Assembly (NCBI RefSeq): GCF_004361815.1
Contig: NZ_SNWA01000001.1
Location: forward strand, 1,860,001-1,924,000
Direction of reading: 5' to 3'
From: Paraburkholderia sp. BL10I2N1
GTDB lineage: Bacteria; Pseudomonadota; Gammaproteobacteria; Burkholderiales; Burkholderiaceae
DNA: 64,000 bases
Shown: piece after piece, positions 9,129 to 17,379 of the stretch
Layout of the letters: each line of letters starts with the position of its first letter
Position numbering within the stretch: position 1 is the first letter of the stretch
Position numbers and translations under genes: made by a program
The notes under the pieces: model-generated
Database searches by the model: none
Seen by the model: only the letters and a program-made list of their open reading frames with translations
Told to the model about the DNA's origin: nothing

Positions 9129-10709
9129 ATGCGTTTTCTGCGCTTTCTAAAAATATTCTTTACTGTCATCCGCTTCGGTCTCGACGAGATGATGCTGAGC
9201 CGCATCAACGATCGCCGCGTGCGGCTGTTGCTGCGTATCACCACGATTGGACGACGCTTCGATCAGCCACCTGGCGTCCGGTTGCGTCTTGCGCTCGAAA
9301 GCCTGGGCCCGATTTTCGTGAAGTTCGGCCAGGTGCTGTCGACGCGGCGCGATCTGTTGCCCGTCGATATCGCCAACGAACTCGCGAAGCTGCAGGACCA
9401 GGTGCCGCCGTTCGATTCCGACGTCGCCATTGCGATTGTCGAAAAGGCGCTCGGTGCGCCGGTCGGCGTGCTGTTCGACGATTTCGAGCGGGTCCCGGTG
9501 GCGAGCGCGTCGATTGCGCAGGTGCATTTTGCGAAGGTGAAAACCGGGCAGCACGTCGGTAAGGCCGTCGCGGTGAAGGTGCTGCGGCCGAACATGCTGC
9601 CGGTGATCGACTCGGACCTCGCGCTGATGCGCGATCTTGCGATGTGGGCAGAGCGTTTGTGGGCCGACGGCAAGCGTCTGAAGCCGCGCGAAGTGGTCGG
9701 CGAATTCGACAAGTATCTGCACGACGAACTCGACCTGATGCGCGAGGCCGCGAACGGCAGCCAGTTGCGCCGCAACTTTGTCGGCCTCGATCTGCTGCTC
9801 GTGCCCGAGATGTACTGGGAGTTCTGCACGCCCAGCGTGCTCGTGATGGAGCGGATGGTCGGTGTGCCGATCAGCCAGGTCGAGACGCTGCGGACCGCGG
9901 GGGTCGATATTCCAAAGCTGGCGCGTGAAGGTGTCGAGATCTTCTTCACGCAGGTGTTTCGCGACGGCTTCTTTCACGCCGACATGCACCCGGGCAACAT
10001 CCAGGTGAGTCTTGATCCGGTGCATTTCGGACGGTATATCGCGCTGGATTTCGGCATCATCGGTGCGTTGTCGGATTTCGACAAAAACTATCTGGCGCAG
10101 AACTTCCTTGCCTTTTTCAAGCGCGACTATCACCGTGTCGCGACCCTGCACCTGGAGTCCGGCTGGGTGCCGGCGACCACGCGCGTCGAAGAACTGGAGA
10201 GTGCAATCCGGGCGGTCTGCGAACCCTACTTCGACCGGGCGCTGAAGGATATTTCGCTGGGGCAGGTGTTGCTGCGCCTGTTCTCGACGTCGCGCCGTTT
10301 CAATGTCGAGATTCAGCCGCAACTGGTGCTGCTGCAAAAGACGATGCTGAACGTTGAAGGCCTTGGCCGCTCGCTGGATCCGGAACTGGATCTGTGGAAG
10401 ACAGCGAAGCCTTACCTCGAACGCTGGATGAACGAGCAGATCGGCCTTTCCGGCTGGTACGAGCGGCTTAAGATTGAGGCACCGCAATGGAGCAAGACGC
10501 TGCCGCAGCTGCCGCGCCTTATCCATCACATGCTGGCGTCCCGCCACGACGCCCTGCAGCACGGGCACAACGACGACATCATGCGTCTCATCCTGCTGGA
10601 GCAGAAGCGGACCAACCGGCTCTTGCAGGGCTTGCTGATGTTCGGCATTGCCGCGGGCGTCGGCGCGGTGCTCGCGCGGTTGTGGCTGGTCATGCTTTAC
10701 GGCGGCTAG
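9129..10709 (+). CDS. ubiB: Atypical kinase/ATPase required for ubiquinone biosynthesis
   Basis: About 526 residues from ATG at 9129 ([11 protein letters not shown]); an ATG six bases earlier at 9123 is also possible. The family marks are present: the KxGQ motif in [27 protein letters not shown], the Ala-rich nucleotide region [12 protein letters not shown], the ExD-type [12 protein letters not shown], and the catalytic loop [11 protein letters not shown]. One or two hydrophobic C-terminal segments ([20 protein letters not shown]) anchor it to the inner membrane. UbiB is thought to help extract polyprenylated ubiquinone intermediates from the membrane through its ATPase activity. It follows ubiJ and ends the ubi group. 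Confidence 0.96.
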   Translation: MRFLRFLKIFFTVIRFGLDEMMLSRINDRRVRLLLRITTIGRRFDQPPGVRLRLALESLGPIFVKFGQVLSTRRDLLPVDIANELAKLQDQVPPFDSDVAIAIVEKALGAPVGVLFDDFERVPVASASIAQVHFAKVKTGQHVGKAVAVKVLRPNMLPVIDSDLALMRDLAMWAERLWADGKRLKPREVVGEFDKYLHDELDLMREAANGSQLRRNFVGLDLLLVPEMYWEFCTPSVLVMERMVGVPISQVETLRTAGVDIPKLAREGVEIFFTQVFRDGFFHADMHPGNIQVSLDPVHFGRYIALDFGIIGALSDFDKNYLAQNFLAFFKRDYHRVATLHLESGWVPATTRVEELESAIRAVCEPYFDRALKDISLGQVLLRLFSTSRRFNVEIQPQLVLLQKTMLNVEGLGRSLDPELDLWKTAKPYLERWMNEQIGLSGWYERLKIEAPQWSKTLPQLPRLIHHMLASRHDALQHGHNDDIMRLILLEQKRTNRLLQGLLMFGIAAGVGAVLARLWLVMLYGG

Positions 10710-10786
10710 GCTCAGGAAAACTGGCGACACGCGGCAAAGTGCGGCGAAAGACCGCGAGACGTCGCGAAACGCAGTGAGACATATCG

Positions 10787-11446
10787 ATGAATGATCCGAC
10801 CCGGCCTTCAAGGCCACCAGCGCCATCCGCCCCGGCCGCGCCAGACTTCGCCACGCGCGACCCCAACTCGCCGGCATTCTGGGACGAGCGGTTCGAACGC
10901 GGTTACACGCCGTGGGATCAGGCTGGCGTGCCGGCGGCGTTCCAGTCGTTTGCGGCGCGGCACGTCGGCGCGCCGGTGCTCATTCCAGGCTGCGGCAACG
11001 CCTGGGAGGCGCTGTTGCTTGCCCGGCAGGGCTGGCAGGTTCGCGCGATCGACTTCGCACTGGGCGCGGTCGCCGCCGCACGCAAACAGCTGGGCGCGCA
11101 TGGCGACGTGGTCGAGCAGGCGGATTTCTTTGCGTACGAGCCACCGTTCACGCCTGGCTGGATCTATGAACGCGCGTTTCTCTGCGCGTTGCCGGAGACC
11201 CGCAGGCTCGACTACGCGCGGCGGATGGCCCGGTTGTTGCCGGCAGGCGGGCTGCTGGCCGGCTTCTTTTTTCTTGGCGCCTCACCCAAAGGGCCACCGT
11301 TTGGTATTGACCGTCCAGAACTGGAGGCCCTCCTGTCGCCGGACTTCGAACTGATCGAGGACGAAGCCGTGGCGGACTCGATTCCCGTGTTTGCCGGGCG
11401 GGAGCGGTGGCTCACGTGGCGTCGGCGTGGACCGGCGCACGCTTGA
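10787..11446 (+). CDS. TPMT-family SAM-dependent methyltransferase
   Basis: 219 residues of the thiopurine S-methyltransferase superfamily. The N-terminal FWDERFERGYTPWDQ is characteristic, followed by the SAM-binding loop VLIPGCGNAWEALLLARQGW near residue 65 and the acidic AIDFALGAV near 86. Bacterial members methylate thiols, tellurite/selenite or small halide/sulfur compounds; the substrate cannot be read from sequence. It starts 78 bp after ubiB on the same strand, perhaps by read-through, and is not an obvious ubiquinone enzyme. The first about 20 residues are Pro/Ala-rich and may be disordered. Confidence 0.85.
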   Translation: MNDPTRPSRPPAPSAPAAPDFATRDPNSPAFWDERFERGYTPWDQAGVPAAFQSFAARHVGAPVLIPGCGNAWEALLLARQGWQVRAIDFALGAVAAARKQLGAHGDVVEQADFFAYEPPFTPGWIYERAFLCALPETRRLDYARRMARLLPAGGLLAGFFFLGASPKGPPFGIDRPELEALLSPDFELIEDEAVADSIPVFAGRERWLTWRRRGPAHA

Positions 11447-11530
11447 TCCGGGAACGGGTGCCCCCATTTAGTGACACGGCCGGTGTTGCTGCCGGCGATC
11501 CTCAAATCGGGGACGGCAGTCGTTTGCGGC

Positions 11531-11536
11531 TATAAT
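11531..11536 (+). promoter_or_regulatory. Consensus -10 (TATAAT) before the FmdB-type gene
   Basis: A perfect TATAAT in a GC-rich intergenic gap, 48 nt before the fmdB-like ATG. No good -35 hexamer is seen at 16-18 nt, so this is a -10 call only. It probably starts the fmdB - DUF502 - aspS - nudB - clsB transcript. Confidence 0.5.
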
Positions 11537-11583
11537 TCAAGGCTTTGCAAGCGTTTACAAGATTTCTGCAGGGAACAAGGATC

Positions 11584-11943
11584 ATGCCGATCTACGCTTA
11601 TCGTTGTGAATCATGCGGCTTCGGGAAGGACGTGCTTCAGAAGATGAGCGACGCACCGTTGACGCAGTGCCCGGAATGCGGCAAAGACGCATTCCGCAAA
11701 CAGGTAACGGCCGCCGGGTTCCAGTTGAAGGGATCGGGCTGGTACGTGACGGATTTCCGTGGTGGCTCAGGCGGCTCCAAGGCGGCCGCCAGTGGCAGCA
11801 ATGGGGCAGCCGAGGCGAAGACCGCCGAAGGCGGCACGCCCGACGCCGTTTCGTCCGCAGGTGCCACGCCCGCCGCGGCCGCGCCCATCGCGGCAGCGGC
11901 TTCGCCCGCTGCGGCCTCGACCTCGGGCGCAGACGGGGCCTAG
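11584..11943 (+). CDS. FmdB-family zinc ribbon protein
   Basis: 119 residues from ATG at 11584 (MPIYAYRCESCGFG), which is the invariant start of this family; an upstream in-frame ATG at 11545 would add 13 residues and is unlikely. Two CxxC knuckles (CESC at 8-11 and CPEC near 33) form a zinc ribbon, followed by the typical GWYVTDFRG. The second half (from about 65) is low-complexity Ala/Ser/Gly. FmdB was first described as a putative regulator of amide/formamide genes, but most members have no known job. The gene heads a cluster with DUF502 and aspS. Confidence 0.92.
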   Translation: MPIYAYRCESCGFGKDVLQKMSDAPLTQCPECGKDAFRKQVTAAGFQLKGSGWYVTDFRGGSGGSKAAASGSNGAAEAKTAEGGTPDAVSSAGATPAAAAPIAAAASPAAASTSGADGA

Positions 11944-11974
11944 CGGGACAACTGCCCGAACGGGTAGCGAGTAC

Positions 11975-12000
11975 ACCGTGCCGGATGGATCCGGCACGGT
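11975..12000 (+). repeat. Perfect 12-bp stem hairpin between fmdB and DUF502 genes
   Basis: ACCGTGCCGGAT (11975-11986) is followed by two bases (11987-11988) and then its exact reverse complement (11989-12000). There is no T tract after it, so it is not a standard terminator. It ends 15 bp before the DUF502 start codon, close enough to affect ribosome access or to protect the downstream mRNA. Confidence 0.85.
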
Positions 12001-12015
12001 TCACTGGCGCGACAC

Positions 12016-12672
12016 ATGACGACGAAAAAGACGACGCTCAAATCGGTGTTTTTGACCGGCCTGCTGGTGCTGGTGCCTCTTGCCATCACGCTGTGGGTGC
12101 TCGGCCTCATCATCGGCACGATGGATCAGACGCTGTTGCTGCTGCCCGCCGATTGGCGGCCGGAACGGTTCGGATACCGCATACCGGGTCTCGGCGCGGT
12201 GCTGGCACTCGCCTTCATTTTTATCGTCGGCCTGTTGACTCAGAACTTCATCGGTCAGAAGCTTGTGCAGTGGTGGGACCTGATCGTGCGCCATATCCCG
12301 GTGGTCGGGCCCCTGTATACGAGCGTCAAGCAGGTATCGGACACACTGTTGTCCAGCAGCGGCAATGCGTTCCGCAAGGCGCTCCTCATCGAATATCCGC
12401 GTAAGGGTTCCTACACAATCGCGTTTCTGACGGGCACGCCCGGTGGTGACGTGGTCAATCACCTGAAGGAAGAGCACGTGAGCGTGTACGTGCCGACGAC
12501 GCCGAATCCGACGTCCGGCTTCTTCCTGATGTTGCCGAAGAGCGAAGTGATCGAACTCGATATGACGGTCGACGCTGCGCTCAAGTACATCGTCTCGATG
12601 GGCGTCGTGGCACCGTCCGCGCCGGCGCAGCCGGCGCCCGTGCGCCGCACCACCATCGAGCCACCGCTGTAA
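12016..12672 (+). CDS. DUF502 family membrane protein
   Basis: 218 residues. Two strong hydrophobic helices, about 11-33 (VFLTGLLVLVPLAITLWVLG) and 60-77 (AVLALAFIFIVGLLT), place it in the inner membrane with a C-terminal soluble domain (about 85-200) holding the family stretches HIPVVGPLYTSVKQVSDTL and YVPTTPNPTSGFFLMLP. No catalytic residues are evident. DUF502 proteins are widespread in bacteria and plants without an established function in bacteria. Position between the FmdB gene and aspS is typical of betaproteobacteria in my recollection. Confidence 0.9.
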   Translation: MTTKKTTLKSVFLTGLLVLVPLAITLWVLGLIIGTMDQTLLLLPADWRPERFGYRIPGLGAVLALAFIFIVGLLTQNFIGQKLVQWWDLIVRHIPVVGPLYTSVKQVSDTLLSSSGNAFRKALLIEYPRKGSYTIAFLTGTPGGDVVNHLKEEHVSVYVPTTPNPTSGFFLMLPKSEVIELDMTVDAALKYIVSMGVVAPSAPAQPAPVRRTTIEPPL

Positions 12673-12735
12673 TGCCGGTGCACGTCGCCTGTCGACGCGC
12701 TCCGTTCAACCAATGCAAAACGAAAGTCAAACATC

Positions 12736-14535
12736 ATGTCGATGAGATCTGAATACTGCGGTCTGGTGACCGAACACCTGCTGGGCCAAACCGTGTCGCT
12801 GTGCGGCTGGGTGAGCCGCCGACGTGACCACGGCGGCGTTATCTTCATCGACCTGCGCGATCGCGAAGGCCTCGTTCAGGTCGTCTGCGACCCGGACCGC
12901 GCGGAGATGTTCAAGATCGCCGAAGGCGTGCGCAACGAGTTCTGCGTGCGGGTGCAAGGCGTGGTGCGCAACCGTCCGGAAGGCACGGCCAACGCCGGCC
13001 TGAAGAGCGGCAAGATCGAGGTGCTGTGCCACGAACTGACGGTGCTCAACGCATCGGTGACGCCGCCGTTCCAGCTCGACGACGACAACCTGTCGGAAAC
13101 CACGCGTCTTACGCACCGTGTGCTCGACCTGCGCCGTCCGCAGATGCAGCACAACCTGCGCCTGCGCTACCGCGTGGCGATGGAAGTGCGCAAGTATCTC
13201 GACGCGCAGGGCTTCATCGACATCGAAACGCCGATGCTCACGAAGAGCACGCCGGAAGGCGCGCGCGATTACCTGGTGCCGTCGCGTGTGAACGCCGGTC
13301 AGTTCTTCGCGCTGCCGCAGTCGCCGCAGCTCTTCAAGCAGCTGCTGATGGTGGCGAACTTCGATCGCTACTACCAGATCGTCAAGTGCTTCCGCGACGA
13401 AGACCTGCGCGCCGACCGCCAGCCGGAATTCACGCAGATCGACTGCGAAACCTCGTTCCTCAACGAACAGGAAATCCGCGATCTGTTCGAGGCGATGATT
13501 CGTCACGTTTTCAAGGAAACCATCGGCGTTGCGCTGGACGAAAAATTCCCGGTCATGCTGTATTCGGAAGCGATGCGCCGTTTCGGGTCGGACAAGCCGG
13601 ACCTGCGCGTGAAGCTCGAATTCACCGACCTGACCGACGCGATGAAGGACGTCGACTTCAAGGTGTTCAGCACGCCGGCCAACACCAAGGACGGTCGCGT
13701 CGCAGCGCTGCGCGTGCCGAAGGGCGGCGAGTTGTCGCGCGGCGACATCGACAGCTACACGGAATTCGTGCGCATCTATGGCGCGAAGGGCCTCGCATGG
13801 ATCAAGGTCAACGAAGTCGCGAAGGGGCGTGACGGTCTGCAAAGCCCGATCGTCAAGAACCTGCACGACGCGTCGATTGCCGCGATCCTCGAGCGCACCG
13901 GCGCGCAGGACGGCGACATCATTTTCTTCGCGGCAGACCGTGCGAAGGTGGTCAACGACAGCCTCGGCGCGCTGCGTCTGAAGATCGGCCATTCGGAATT
14001 CGGCAAGGCGAACGCCCTCGTCGAAGACGGCTGGAAGCCGCTGTGGGTGGTCGACTTCCCGATGTTCGAATACGACGAGGAAGAAGCCCGTTACGTTGCT
14101 GCTCACCACCCGTTCACGAGCCCGAAGGACGAGCACCTCGAGTATCTGGAAACGGATCCGGGCCGCTGCCTCGCGAAGGCCTACGACATGGTGCTGAACG
14201 GCTGGGAAATCGGCGGCGGTTCGGTCCGTATCTATCAGGAAGACGTGCAGAGCAAGGTGTTCCGCGCGCTCAAGATCGGCGCGGAAGAAGCGCGTGCGAA
14301 GTTCGGCTTCCTGCTTGACGCGCTCCAGTACGGCGCGCCGCCGCACGGCGGTATCGCGTTCGGTCTCGACCGTATCGTGACGATGATGGCGCGTGCCGAT
14401 TCGATCCGTGACGTGATCGCGTTCCCGAAGACCCAGCGCGCGCAGTGTCTGCTCACCCAGGCGCCGAGCGAAGTGGACGAGCGCCAACTGCGCGAACTCC
14501 ACATCCGCCTGCGCCAGCCGGAGGCGAAGGCGTAA
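12736..14535 (+). CDS. aspS: Aspartyl-tRNA synthetase
   Basis: 599-residue class II aminoacyl-tRNA synthetase that charges tRNA(Asp). Order seen: N-terminal OB-fold anticodon-binding domain (about 1-110, [20 protein letters not shown]), class II core with motif 2 [18 protein letters not shown] near 215-235, the GAD insertion domain (about 290-420), and motif 3 [20 protein letters not shown] near 540. The 600-residue length with a GAD insert marks the bacterial type. Whether it is discriminating, or also charges tRNA(Asn) for GatCAB, cannot be read from this. A strong terminator follows. Confidence 0.98.
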   Translation: MSMRSEYCGLVTEHLLGQTVSLCGWVSRRRDHGGVIFIDLRDREGLVQVVCDPDRAEMFKIAEGVRNEFCVRVQGVVRNRPEGTANAGLKSGKIEVLCHELTVLNASVTPPFQLDDDNLSETTRLTHRVLDLRRPQMQHNLRLRYRVAMEVRKYLDAQGFIDIETPMLTKSTPEGARDYLVPSRVNAGQFFALPQSPQLFKQLLMVANFDRYYQIVKCFRDEDLRADRQPEFTQIDCETSFLNEQEIRDLFEAMIRHVFKETIGVALDEKFPVMLYSEAMRRFGSDKPDLRVKLEFTDLTDAMKDVDFKVFSTPANTKDGRVAALRVPKGGELSRGDIDSYTEFVRIYGAKGLAWIKVNEVAKGRDGLQSPIVKNLHDASIAAILERTGAQDGDIIFFAADRAKVVNDSLGALRLKIGHSEFGKANALVEDGWKPLWVVDFPMFEYDEEEARYVAAHHPFTSPKDEHLEYLETDPGRCLAKAYDMVLNGWEIGGGSVRIYQEDVQSKVFRALKIGAEEARAKFGFLLDALQYGAPPHGGIAFGLDRIVTMMARADSIRDVIAFPKTQRAQCLLTQAPSEVDERQLRELHIRLRQPEAKA

Positions 14536-14578
14536 GCACTCGCCGGACGTCCGACGCAGTCAGTCGGCAGCAGCAGTT

Positions 14579-14612
14579 GAAAAAGGCGCGTCATGCGCCT
14601 TTTTCTTTTTTT
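14579..14612 (+). terminator. Rho-independent terminator after aspS
   Basis: GAAAAAGGCGC (14579-14589), loop GTCAT, GCGCCTTTTTC (14595-14605), then seven T. The stem is perfect over 11 bp. It separates aspS from nudB-clsB, which must have their own promoter or depend on read-through. Confidence 0.9.
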
Positions 14613-14692
14613 GCGTTACAGTCGATGCGATGCCCATCGACTGACATGCATCGCGCGTAATCTGCGCATGCGCCGTCCCCCGTCCCACGATC

Positions 14693-15169
14693 ATGCCGAA
14701 ACCACCGAAGATCCCGGAGTCCGTTCTTGTCATCATTCATACGCCTCAACTCGACGTGCTGATCATCGAACGTGCCGACCGCCCCGAGTTCTGGCAGTCG
14801 GTGACGGGATCGAAGGATCATCGCGACGAACCGCTTGCCGAGACCGCCGTACGCGAAGTGGGCGAGGAGACGGGCATCGTGGTCGGCACGGACGAAGTGC
14901 CCGCCGAGGCCTTGTTCGACTGGCAGCGTCAGATCGAATACGAGATTTATCCGGTGTGGCGCCATCGCTATGCCGAGGGCGTGACGCGCAACACCGAGCA
15001 CTGGTTCAGTCTGCAGGTGCCGCGCCGCGTCGACGTGAGGCTGGCGCCACGCGAGCACACGGCCTATCTGTGGCTGCCCTATGAAGAGGCGGCGGCGCGC
15101 TGCTTCTCATGGTCGAACCGTGAGGCGATCCTGCAGCTTCCCGCGCGCCTCAAGGGCCGTCTGCAATGA
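14693..15169 (+). CDS. nudB: Dihydroneopterin triphosphate diphosphatase (Nudix)
   Basis: 158 residues, Nudix hydrolase removing pyrophosphate from 7,8-dihydroneopterin triphosphate in folate synthesis. The opening KIPESVLVIIHTPQLDVLII and the ESVTGS-like SVTGSKDHRDE are NudB features. The Nudix box reads GSKDHRDEPLAETAVREV followed by GEETGI, which keeps the E-x7-REVxEETG core but has one residue more between the first Gly and the first Glu than the classical G-x5-E spacing. It overlaps clsB by four bases (ATGA), implying coupled translation. nudB next to aspS is also the arrangement in enterobacteria. Confidence 0.9.
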   Translation: MPKPPKIPESVLVIIHTPQLDVLIIERADRPEFWQSVTGSKDHRDEPLAETAVREVGEETGIVVGTDEVPAEALFDWQRQIEYEIYPVWRHRYAEGVTRNTEHWFSLQVPRRVDVRLAPREHTAYLWLPYEEAAARCFSWSNREAILQLPARLKGRLQ

Positions 15170-16425
15170 CGGGCATAGGCGCGCGACACTTCGCGCGGCT
15201 CAGGCAAAGCCTGCCCGGCCGGCGTTACTGGTCGAGATACCGCTTCACGGCCGGCAACGATGTCCGGCTCTTCCGTTCGGGTGACGCCTACTTCGATGCG
15301 CTCGTCGAACGGATCGACGCCGCGACCGAAGACGTCGTGCTCGAAACGTACATTTTTTGCAACGACGCCGCCGGCCAGAAGATCTCCGGCGCGTTGCTGC
15401 GCGCTGCCGCGCGCGGCGTGCGCGTACGCGTGATCACCGACGGCATCGGCACCGCGAGCTTGCCCCTCTTCGACGACTGGTTGGCGAACGGCGTCGAACA
15501 TCGCATTTACAACCCGCATCTGTTCGGCCGCTTCGGTTTTTCCCGCACGCATCGCAAGCTCGCGGTCGTCGACGGCCAGTACGCGTATTGCGGCGGGATC
15601 AACATCGTCGACGACTTCGACAACAACGGCACGCGCCTGCCGCATCCGCGCTGGGACTTTGCCGTCGAACTGCGCGGGCCGGTGGTCGCCGACGTCCGCC
15701 AGGCGTTCGAGTGGCAATGGCGCCGTATCCGGCTCGGACACCGCCCCATCGAATCGCTGCAGCCGGAGCGTGACGCGCCACCCGATCTGGGCGGCGTCTC
15801 CCGGTTGCGGCTGCAGCACCGGAACCGGGGCGATCTGAGGGCAGCCGGCGTGCCGTGCGTCGCCTTTGTCGCCCGTGACAACCTCGTCAACAGGCGCGCG
15901 ATCGAACGGGCCTATCTGACTGCGATCGGCCACGCGAAAACCGAGGTGCTGCTCGCCAATCCGTATTTCATGCCCGGCCGCAGGCTGCGCCGGGCGCTCA
16001 CCCAGGCGGCGCGCCGAGGTGTCGACGTGCGGCTGATCATTGGCCGCAAGGAGTTCGCGGCGCTCGATTACGCGGTGCCGTTTCTGTACCGGGCGTTGCT
16101 GAAAGCCGGCGTGAAGATTGCCGAATTTGAGAAGACCATGCTGCACGGCAAGGTCGCGGTCGTCGACTCGAACTGGGGCACCGTGGGCTCGTCGAATCTG
16201 GATGCGCTCAGTCTCCTCCTCAACAATGAGGCCAACGTGGTGCTCGAGCTGCACGACGAAATTCAGGCGTTGCGCGACGCGATCCTGACCGCGTTCGACG
16301 ATTCCCGCAGCATCGACCCGGCGCATTATGAGGCGCGGCCGATGAGCGACCGATTGCTGAACTGGCTTGCGTACAACACGTACCGGGTCGTGATGAAGCT
16401 GCTCACGGTCGGCGGCTACGACTAG
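15166..16425 (+). CDS. clsB: Cardiolipin synthase B (phospholipase D superfamily)
   Basis: 419 residues with two HKD catalytic motifs: HRKLAVVDG near residue 128 and HGKVAVVDSNWG near 325, each H-x-K-x4-D. It lacks the N-terminal transmembrane helices of ClsA, which fits the ClsB class; ClsB joins phosphatidylglycerol molecules (and can make other phospholipids) at the inner membrane. The C-terminal LLNWLAYNTYRVVMKLLTVGG is amphipathic and may bind the membrane. ATG overlaps the nudB stop. ClsC-like alternatives are possible but the length and lack of a leader favour ClsB. Confidence 0.9.
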   Translation: MTGIGARHFARLRQSLPGRRYWSRYRFTAGNDVRLFRSGDAYFDALVERIDAATEDVVLETYIFCNDAAGQKISGALLRAAARGVRVRVITDGIGTASLPLFDDWLANGVEHRIYNPHLFGRFGFSRTHRKLAVVDGQYAYCGGINIVDDFDNNGTRLPHPRWDFAVELRGPVVADVRQAFEWQWRRIRLGHRPIESLQPERDAPPDLGGVSRLRLQHRNRGDLRAAGVPCVAFVARDNLVNRRAIERAYLTAIGHAKTEVLLANPYFMPGRRLRRALTQAARRGVDVRLIIGRKEFAALDYAVPFLYRALLKAGVKIAEFEKTMLHGKVAVVDSNWGTVGSSNLDALSLLLNNEANVVLELHDEIQALRDAILTAFDDSRSIDPAHYEARPMSDRLLNWLAYNTYRVVMKLLTVGGYD

Positions 16426-16571
16426 CCTCACGCGGCTGTCCGGGGCAATCCGGGAAATTCATCAGATACCTGCCCGCGGCCAGCCGGTAGAACCACAACA
16501 GGCGCTCCGGACAGAGGACTCTAAAAATTCGACATCGTCTGGTTGGTGGATGCCTCAAAATTAACGACCGG

Positions 16572-16589
16572 TTAGAAACCGGTTTCTAA
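16572..16589 (+). promoter_or_regulatory. Perfect 18-bp palindrome, likely TetR-type operator
   Basis: TTAGAAACCGGTTTCTAA is a perfect dyad. Its core GAAAC-CG-GTTTC fits the G/CAAAC-N2-4-GTTTG/C motif described for PsrA, the fatty-acid-responsive TetR regulator of Pseudomonas. It ends 8 bp before the -35 hexamer of the TetR gene that heads the beta-oxidation block. Confidence 0.7.
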
Positions 16590-16597
16590 TAAAGTCC

Positions 16598-16626
16598 TTG
16601 TTTCGCGGACGGTCGTATCCAATAAT
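16598..16626 (+). promoter_or_regulatory. Sigma-70-like promoter of the TetR regulator gene
   Basis: TTGTTT at 16598-16603, a 17-bp spacer, and AATAAT at 16621-16626, about 50 nt before the ATG. A weaker inverted repeat, ACGGTCG / CGGCCGT (16609-16638), straddles the -10 and could be a second operator half-pair. Confidence 0.55.
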
Positions 16627-16675
16627 AGTACGGCCGTTCGATTTTCTTTCGGTCACATCAGAACGGTATAGAGCT

Positions 16676-17275
16676 ATGCGAAAAGGCGAACAGACGCGGG
16701 TCGCAATTCTTGACGCAGCACTCGACCTGGCAAGCCGCGACGGACTGGAAGGTCTGACGATCGGCCTCCTCGCCGAGCGGATGCAGATGAGTAAAAGCGG
16801 GGTGTTTGCGCACTTCGGGTCGCGTGAAGATCTGCAGGTCGAGGTAGTCAGGGAATATCACCGTCGTTTCGAAGACGAGGTGTTTTTTCCGAGTCTGCGC
16901 GAACCGCGTGGGCTGCCGCGTCTGCGGGCGATGATCTCGCGCTGGATTGAGAAGCGCATCCAGGAGGTCACCACTGGGTGCATCTACATCAGCGGAGCCG
17001 TCGAATACGACGACCGCGCGGACAACCCGGTGCGCGAGCAACTGGTGTCGAGCGTGACGACCTGGCGTGCGGCGCTCACGCGAGCCATTTCGCAGGCGAT
17101 GGAGGAGGGGCATTTGCGGCCGGACACCGATCCGCAACTGATGCTCTTCGAACTGTACAGCTTTACGCTCGGCCTGCATCACGATGCACGCTTCCTGCAC
17201 CTGCCGGATGCAGTGCGCCTGACATGGGCCGCGTTCGAAAAACTGATTATTTCGTATCAGAGCGAAAGCCGCTAG
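16676..17275 (+). CDS. TetR/AcrR family transcriptional regulator, probable beta-oxidation repressor
   Basis: 199 residues from ATG at 16676 (MRKGEQTRVAILDAALDLAS); further in-frame upstream codons run through the promoter and are rejected. The helix-turn-helix is in about 25-50 (GLTIGLLAERMQMSKSGVFAHFGSREDL). The C-terminal ligand domain (about 85-195) is of the dimeric all-helical kind. It is upstream of and co-oriented with genes for acyl-CoA dehydrogenase, a FadB-like enzyme and a thiolase, and its promoter carries a PsrA-like palindrome, so a fatty-acyl ligand and autorepression are likely. It is not clearly a PsrA orthologue by sequence, so no symbol is given. Confidence 0.88.
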   Translation: MRKGEQTRVAILDAALDLASRDGLEGLTIGLLAERMQMSKSGVFAHFGSREDLQVEVVREYHRRFEDEVFFPSLREPRGLPRLRAMISRWIEKRIQEVTTGCIYISGAVEYDDRADNPVREQLVSSVTTWRAALTRAISQAMEEGHLRPDTDPQLMLFELYSFTLGLHHDARFLHLPDAVRLTWAAFEKLIISYQSESR

Positions 17276-17379
17276 CAGGGCTGACTGGATCCATCGGGTT
17301 CGTCGGCGCGGAAGGGTCCAACTCACGGGCCCGAGCTGGTAGCCAAGCTTCAGCCAACACCTTTGGAGTGGAGAAAGTC

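Noticed and set aside
12727..14502. 591-codon minus-strand frame opposite aspS
   Set aside because: Same codon-bias artefact; aspS on the plus strand has all family motifs.
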